Shown here: positions 1-6,200 of the stretch, one piece after another
Position numbering within the stretch: position 1 is the first letter of the stretch
How the letters are laid out: every line of letters begins with the position of its first letter
From: Fidelibacterota bacterium
Lineage (GTDB): Bacteria; Fidelibacterota; Marinisomatia; Marinisomatales; TCS55
Direction of reading: 5' to 3'
NCBI GenBank assembly: GCA_002701785.1
Contig: NZXC01000016.1
Location: 3,502-11,587 of the forward strand
DNA: 8,086 nt
Program-made: the position numbers and the translations under genes
Notes under the pieces: model-generated
Told to the model about the DNA's origin: nothing
Database searches by the model: none
The model's input: only the letters and a program-made list of their open reading frames with translations

Positions 1-287
1 CCTAAAGTGTCCGCTATGTCTGTGCTGACTTCAACATAAACCAACTGATTGCTGGTAAAAGTGATTTGTGGGTCAACAGTGAAAATTGTTTTATCTAAAT
101 TGATAGTCGCGTCAAAAATAATTGGTATGCCATTAAGATCACGATCATGTAATCGGATCAGTCCATCTACAGAAAGATCAGTGATTGTGCTACCATCGAT
201 AAATCTGGCAGGTGAATTAAATACAATTGATATATTACTAGATGGATCTATACCTGTGGCTCCATCCTTAGGTGTGAAACTGACAAT
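1..287 (-). repeat. Big_5-like domain B17 (type Y), cut by window edge
   Basis: Residues 2600-2694, 95 codons visible. 'IVSFTPKDGATGIDPSSNIS', 'FNSPARFIDGSTITDLSVDG', 'LNGIPIIFDATINLDKTIFT', and an opening 'DIADTL' where other units have 'VEDTSNN'. The coding frame continues past the left edge, so the array or the C-terminal part of the protein lies beyond. Confidence 0.87.
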
Positions 288-3200
288 AAATTCGCGATTT
301 GCAGTAAAGCAAGATGAGTTAAACTCAATTTCATTACCAGTAGAATCCTGAAGGCCAAATATTCCAATACAAACTCGCTGTTCACTTGTGAAAGGAATTT
401 GTGGATCAATTGTGATTATGGGATAAAAAGGCGAAATATCCGCAACAAATGGTATATCAAAACCATTGATTGTTGAATCGCGGAGAGTAATTAGTTCCGT
501 CAATGACTCAGTAGTAAAGGGTAGGCCATTATGGTGAAGAATAGGTTCATCTGAACGAATATATACATTACTATTTATAGCCACACCTGTTGCATCTTTC
601 TGAGGTGCGAAAGTGAGTACTGGCGGCTCTGTATCTTGAATTTGAAATACAACACCTTGGGGTAGAATGGGGATTCCTGAGGTATCTTGAATAGTAGTTG
701 CTAGACCCACATAGACTTTCTGCAAGCTATTAAATTTGGCACTAGGCTCCACAGTAATTACATTTTTATCAGCATTAATTGATGCGTTAAAGGTAATGTT
801 AGAACCATTGATACTTTCATCTCTAAGATGAATTAATGTGGATACATTACTATTCGTAATTGCCGTTCCATCTTGAAGTTCAACTTGGTTATTAAAAGTG
901 AGTGTAATATTGGAACTGTCAGATATATTAGTCTCACCTTTACCAGGTGTGAAGTTTACAATGGCAACAGATGCAACTTCAAAGAGCGATTCTGTTAGTG
1001 GAATAGCATTATTTGAAAAATCTTCTACTGCTGGTTTAATGGCAACGTATACTTTCTGTTTACTATCAAAGTTATCAGTTGGGTTTACTTTAACTACGGT
1101 TTTTCCTGTATTGATGGTTGCATCAAATGAAATATCCTTACCATTGGTATCAGTTTCTCTAAGTACTATAAAATTATCAATGTCATCATCATCAAGCGGA
1201 CTATCATCAAGGTTTCTAATTTTTTCACTAAAAGTAAGAGAAACAATACGATTAATTGCTACGTTCGATGAACCACTATCAGGATCAAAAACAACAGTTG
1301 GAGGACTGAGATCTTGAGTCCAAAACGTTACTCCTTGGCGAGGTATAGGATTATTTAAAGTATCTTCTATACCAGTAGAAACAGCAAGATATATTTGTTG
1401 CTCACTTTTGAAATCAGCTTGCGGTCTAACCATGAAATCTGTTCTGCCCATATTAATTGTAGCTGTAAAACCAATATCAGCACCATTAATGTTTTGCTCA
1501 CGCAATATTAAAAGTTCGTTTAGATCTCCATCGGTAATTGCTATATCATCTGCTTTCCGCAGAGGTTTATTCGAAGTGATCGTTGGCCAACTGTTTATAG
1601 GGACACCTCTTGAACTATCTTCTGGAGAAAAAGTAAGAATAGCTATATCAGCCGTTTTAAATGTAATTCCTGTATCAGGCACAACATTATTTGAGCTGTC
1701 TTCTATTGAATTGATTAGAAGTCCAACAAATACGGTTTCATCACTACCAAAGAAATCTACCGGTTTAAGAGTGAATATCATTTTATCATTATCCATATTC
1801 CCTGTAAAAGGGATATTGGCACCATTGGTATCATTCTTTCTTAAATGAAAGATTTGATTTAAATCGGTACTGGAGAGAGAATCATTATTTATTTTTCTAA
1901 TTGGTTCATTGAATGAAATAATAACTTCTCGATCAATTGAAATATCAGTTTCGTCATTGCCCGGATCAAATGTGATTTGAGGAGGACTAGCATCCGCAGC
2001 AGAAAAAGTAATTTCTATTTTTGTAAAAGCTTCATCTAAGGCATTATCATTGCGATCTTCCACTTCCTTTTTAACTGCAACATAGACTTTCTGTTCACTA
2101 ACAAAATCGTTGATAGGATCGATCTTAATTAATGTTTTAGCCACATTGATTGATGCATTAAAGCCTATATCCGATCCATTGACATCATTTGCACGTAGAA
2201 TAAGTAAATCGCCCACGTTACTATCATCAATCACACCATCATCAAGTTTTCGAATAGGATTATTAAATGTAATGTTAATATTGCTATTCGACAGAACATT
2301 TGTACTACTATCTTGAGGAGACCAGGAAATGGTCAGTACTTCCGCTGTTTTAAAGGTAATATTTTGCGTAGAAATTTTATTATTAGATGTATCTTCAACA
2401 ACATCACTTATTCCAACATATATTGTCTGAAGGCTTTTGAAATTTTCCTTGGGATCAATAGTTATGATCGGAAAGTTGGGATTGATACTTCCGTAAAAAC
2501 TAATTGCACTTCCGTTTGCATTGTTTTCCCTCAAGGACACTATGGATGAAATATCAGAATTGCCAATAGTGCCGTTATCTAGTTTCCGGATTGGTTCATT
2601 GAATGTAATTGAGATGTTTGAATTGATAGTTACATCAGTATCCCCACTATCCGGACTCCAGGTAATTGAAGGAGCAATTATATCTGCAGCTATAAATGTT
2701 GTTGTAGCTGGGTTGATTACATTATTTGCAGTATCCTCAACTGTTGAACCAATTGCCGCATATACCACTTGATTACTAGTAAAATCAGATGTTGGGTCGA
2801 TTGTTATTAAATCCTTTTGTGCGTTGATTATGGCATCAAAAGGAATATCATTACCATTCAAATCATTATCTTTTAATACAAGAAGATTATCTATATTTAG
2901 ATCATCAAGTGCAGAATCATTAATATTTCGTACCGGTTTATTAAAGCTGATTGTGACATTACTAGTAGTAGGAACATTATTTTGATCTTGGTAAGGACTA
3001 AACGTTGCAACGGCAACATCTGCTGTTTCAAAAGTAACACCATCAGGCGCAACTATATTGTCCGAAGTGTCTTCTATTCCAGCTGAAACACCAAAGTAAA
3101 CTTTTTGCAGAGCATCAAAATTTGAAGTAGGATTAATTGTAAGTACTGTTTTTTCTGAATTAATCGTACCGTCAAATGGTATATCGTTACCATTAATATC

Positions 3201-6200
3201 ATTATTTCTTAAAATAACAACATAATCAACATTGTTATCAGTCAAAGAGTTATTATCAACCTTACGTATCATTTCGTTAAAGGTTATAGACATATTCCGG
3301 TTAATAGCAACACTAGTGGCAAGATCTGCTGGGCTGAAAGTGAGTGTAGGAGGTGAAATATCTTTGACTGAAAAAATCGCACTGGATGGATCTACAAATA
3401 TATTATTATTGTCCTCAATAGTACTGCCAATAGCCACATATACTTTTTGTTGACTGGTAAAATCATTAGTGGGATCAATGGTTATAATTGTTTTGGTGAG
3501 ATTGATATATGCATCGAAAGAAAGGGCAGCGCCATTTTCATTCGTTTCTTTAAGTGTGATCAATTCATCAACATTGTTATCAGTAATAGCTGAATTATCA
3601 CGCTTTCTAACTGGTTTATTAAATGTCAATGTAATGTTACTGTTTGATGGTACAGCAACTGCCTTATCTGCAGGACTGAAAGTAATCGTAGTTACAGCTG
3701 CTGCCGTGAATGTAATGGACGTATCAGGGCTGGCGTTATTTGAATTATCTTCAACGGGAGAAATTGATACATAGACTATTTGTTCACTATTAAAATTTTC
3801 AACAGGGTCTATTGTAATGATAGGATAGTTTATATCTAGTGTCGCATCAAATGCGATATCAGCTCCATTTATATTATTATTTCTGAGGCGTATTAGTGCA
3901 TCCACATTATCATCATTTAATGCACTATCGTCAAGTTTCCTGATATTTTTATCAAAAGTAATGCGGATACTTTTATTCACTGCAACATTGGTTTCTGCAT
4001 TGGAAGGATCAAATGATGGAATAGGTGCAGAGATATCTTCTACGGTAAAGGTGGATGTAGTAGGACCAATAGGATTTTGTGAGGTATCCTCTATGGTAGC
4101 TTCAACTCCAACATAAATTACGTCTAGACTGCCAAAATTTGATGTTGGGTCTAAAGTGATAATTGTTTTGTGGGAATTGACACTTGCATCATAAGGAATA
4201 TCGTCTCCACCTTGATTGTTTTTACGAAGTCTAAAAAGATTGTCAACATTGTTATCATCCAAAGCAGCACCTGATATGTTTCGCATAGGCTCTGAAAACG
4301 TCAAAATTATATTACTATTGGCAAAAACGTTTGTGCTGGCATCCGCTGGTGAAATATCTACGGTGGGTAAGGTAGCGTCAATAGTTCTAAACCGAGATGA
4401 TGTCACAGCAAGAAGATTACCTGCTGTATCCTCAACAGCACCTTGTTCACCTATTGCTGTGTAAACAAATTCGAGACTATTAAAATCTGCTGCTGGTACA
4501 ACTGTTATTTGTGTCTTCGTTGCATTAACCGTTGCGTCAAAAGCAAAAGCGTTAAATTGAAGATCCCGTAGAGTAATTAATGCATCTACATTTGTGTCGT
4601 CCAAAGGGCTATCGTCTTGATTTCTTACCGGTTCATCAAAAACATAGGTGATATTTGCTTTAACAGATACACCGGTAGTATTATGTGCTGGAGTAATTGT
4701 TACTGTTGGCGACGTCAAATCTACAGTTGTAAATATAGAACTAGTAAAGTCGACCGCATTATTAGCAGAATCTTCAACCTTTCCCGCCAGTACAGCCACA
4801 TAATAAACCTGACTATAGTCGAGGTCAGCGGTGGGATCAATAGTTACAGTTGTTTTGGATCCATCTATCAAATATGTCGAAGGAACTTTTGGACCATTAC
4901 TATTATCTTTCCGAAGTTCGATATGAGTATCAATATTACTATTTGTAAGCTGCGCATCATCAACAGCTTGTCTAATTGGTTCACTAAAGGAAAGTGTTAT
5001 GTTAAAGTTGGTAGCTACTCCAGTAGCTCCATTAACTGGTGCAAAAGTGACTTCGGGTGGTGTTTGGTCACTCGTGGTAAAATTCCAGGTTGTATTATCA
5101 ACAATAGGGATGCCTGCATAACCATTACCAGCAATGTCAGTTAGGGCTGTTGCATCCATCTGGACATGATAAGATGTATTACTCAGAAAATCATTAGTCG
5201 GATTGATTACAGCGTATATTGTGCTAAAGGTTACATTAGCAGAATTCCCAACAATTGTTTCGAACAAATCATTATTTGAATCTTTAATATATATATTTCC
5301 AGGTCCACCTGCCATATTCTCATCAAAGGTTATTAATAGATTATCTTTTATTCCTACATCCACCGCATTGTCTAAAGGAGTAAAGGTTTGTTTTAACGGT
5401 GCCGTATTATCGACAGTAAAATTGGCTCCACTTGATGGTGTTGGATCCAAGACATTGCCTCCAATATCTTCTCCTATTGAAAGAGCGACTGTAGCAGATC
5501 CATCTCCACTAGAGACTGTATGAGTGTAAGAATATCGAACCGCATCCCATTGAGTCATATTAGTAGCCGCTAAGGTATTTGCACCTGAAAGTGCAATTTT
5601 TGCTAAGGGACTTGTGCCCATAGGTTCATTAAATATGGCTGTTATGGTAACCTCTGTACCACTACTGTAGGGACCAGCAGGATCATAAGTGATAGCTGCA
5701 GTTGGTGCTTTTTTATCATTAAGGTTCAATACGCTGGATAGTATTGAAGGGTCAGATGGATTAGATTTATTATCGTAAATGGAAGTAGCACTAGCAGCTG
5801 AAAGGGCGATTGTTTCGACTCCAGAAGGATTCCCCGCCACGGTAAGATTTAATCTGACATCAGTAGCACCTGCAGCAGGAGGGTTTCCGCTATCATCGGT
5901 TACTGCACTAATAGTCACTCCAGTTGCGTTACCGCCATTTTGTACAAAATGAACCGTAAAATCTGATGCATCAAGAGTGCCTGAGGCTCCAATAGCGCCG
6001 TAGGCAGCTTCATCAAAAGTTACGTCAATATAACTATTGTCAGCTTGCAAAGTCATTGTTGATATCAGAGGTCCGTTAGCATCAGTTCCAAACACTGCAA
6101 CGGAAGCAGCAGTGGCCTGATCGTATTGATCTTCTACGGGAGCAAGTCCTACGTAGACATTTGCCTGGGTGCTTAATGAATTTGTAGGATTAATAGTAAT

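Larger units (their letters stand above)
1..5054 (-). repeat. Tandem array of SbsA_N/Big_5-like Ig domains (B3-B17, last one partial)
   Basis: Residues 1011-2694. Fourteen complete domains plus a truncated one follow each other without spacers. Lengths in codons are 116, 114, 114, 111, 114, 112, 114, 112, 118, 113, 114, 112, 114, 111 and at least 95. The consensus is '(T/I)(L/I)TFSP.D..TNV..NSNI', 'ITFNEPIRKLDDS.L.D.NV', 'D.LI.LR', '(D/N).NG.DI.FDATIN', 'KT.ITIDPT..F.S.QKVYV' and '(V/I)EDTSNN'. By family knowledge these are beta-sandwich beads forming an extended, possibly springy stalk. The units resemble each other as protein, but I saw no long identical DNA blocks between them, so the duplications look old. 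The array runs off the left edge. Confidence 0.92.

Noticed and set aside
1..5054. Regular periodicity of about 340 bases as a CRISPR array or DNA satellite
   Set aside because: The units are coding, diverged at DNA level, and have no short identical repeat with unique spacers; the period is that of a protein domain.
1..5054. Intramolecular isopeptide bonds between the recurring Lys ('KT.ITIDP') and Asn ('EDTSNN')
   Set aside because: The Lys is absent in several units (B6, B10, B16) and the Asn in others, without loss of the rest of the fold, and no matching acidic catalyst position could be assigned from sequence alone.
2313..5144. Plus-strand open frames at 2313-2549 and 4617-5144 in the same frame as 2313
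   Set aside because: They are Cys-, Tyr- and Asn-rich translations without domain signatures, opposite well-conserved Big_5-like units B3, B9 and B10; antisense shadows.
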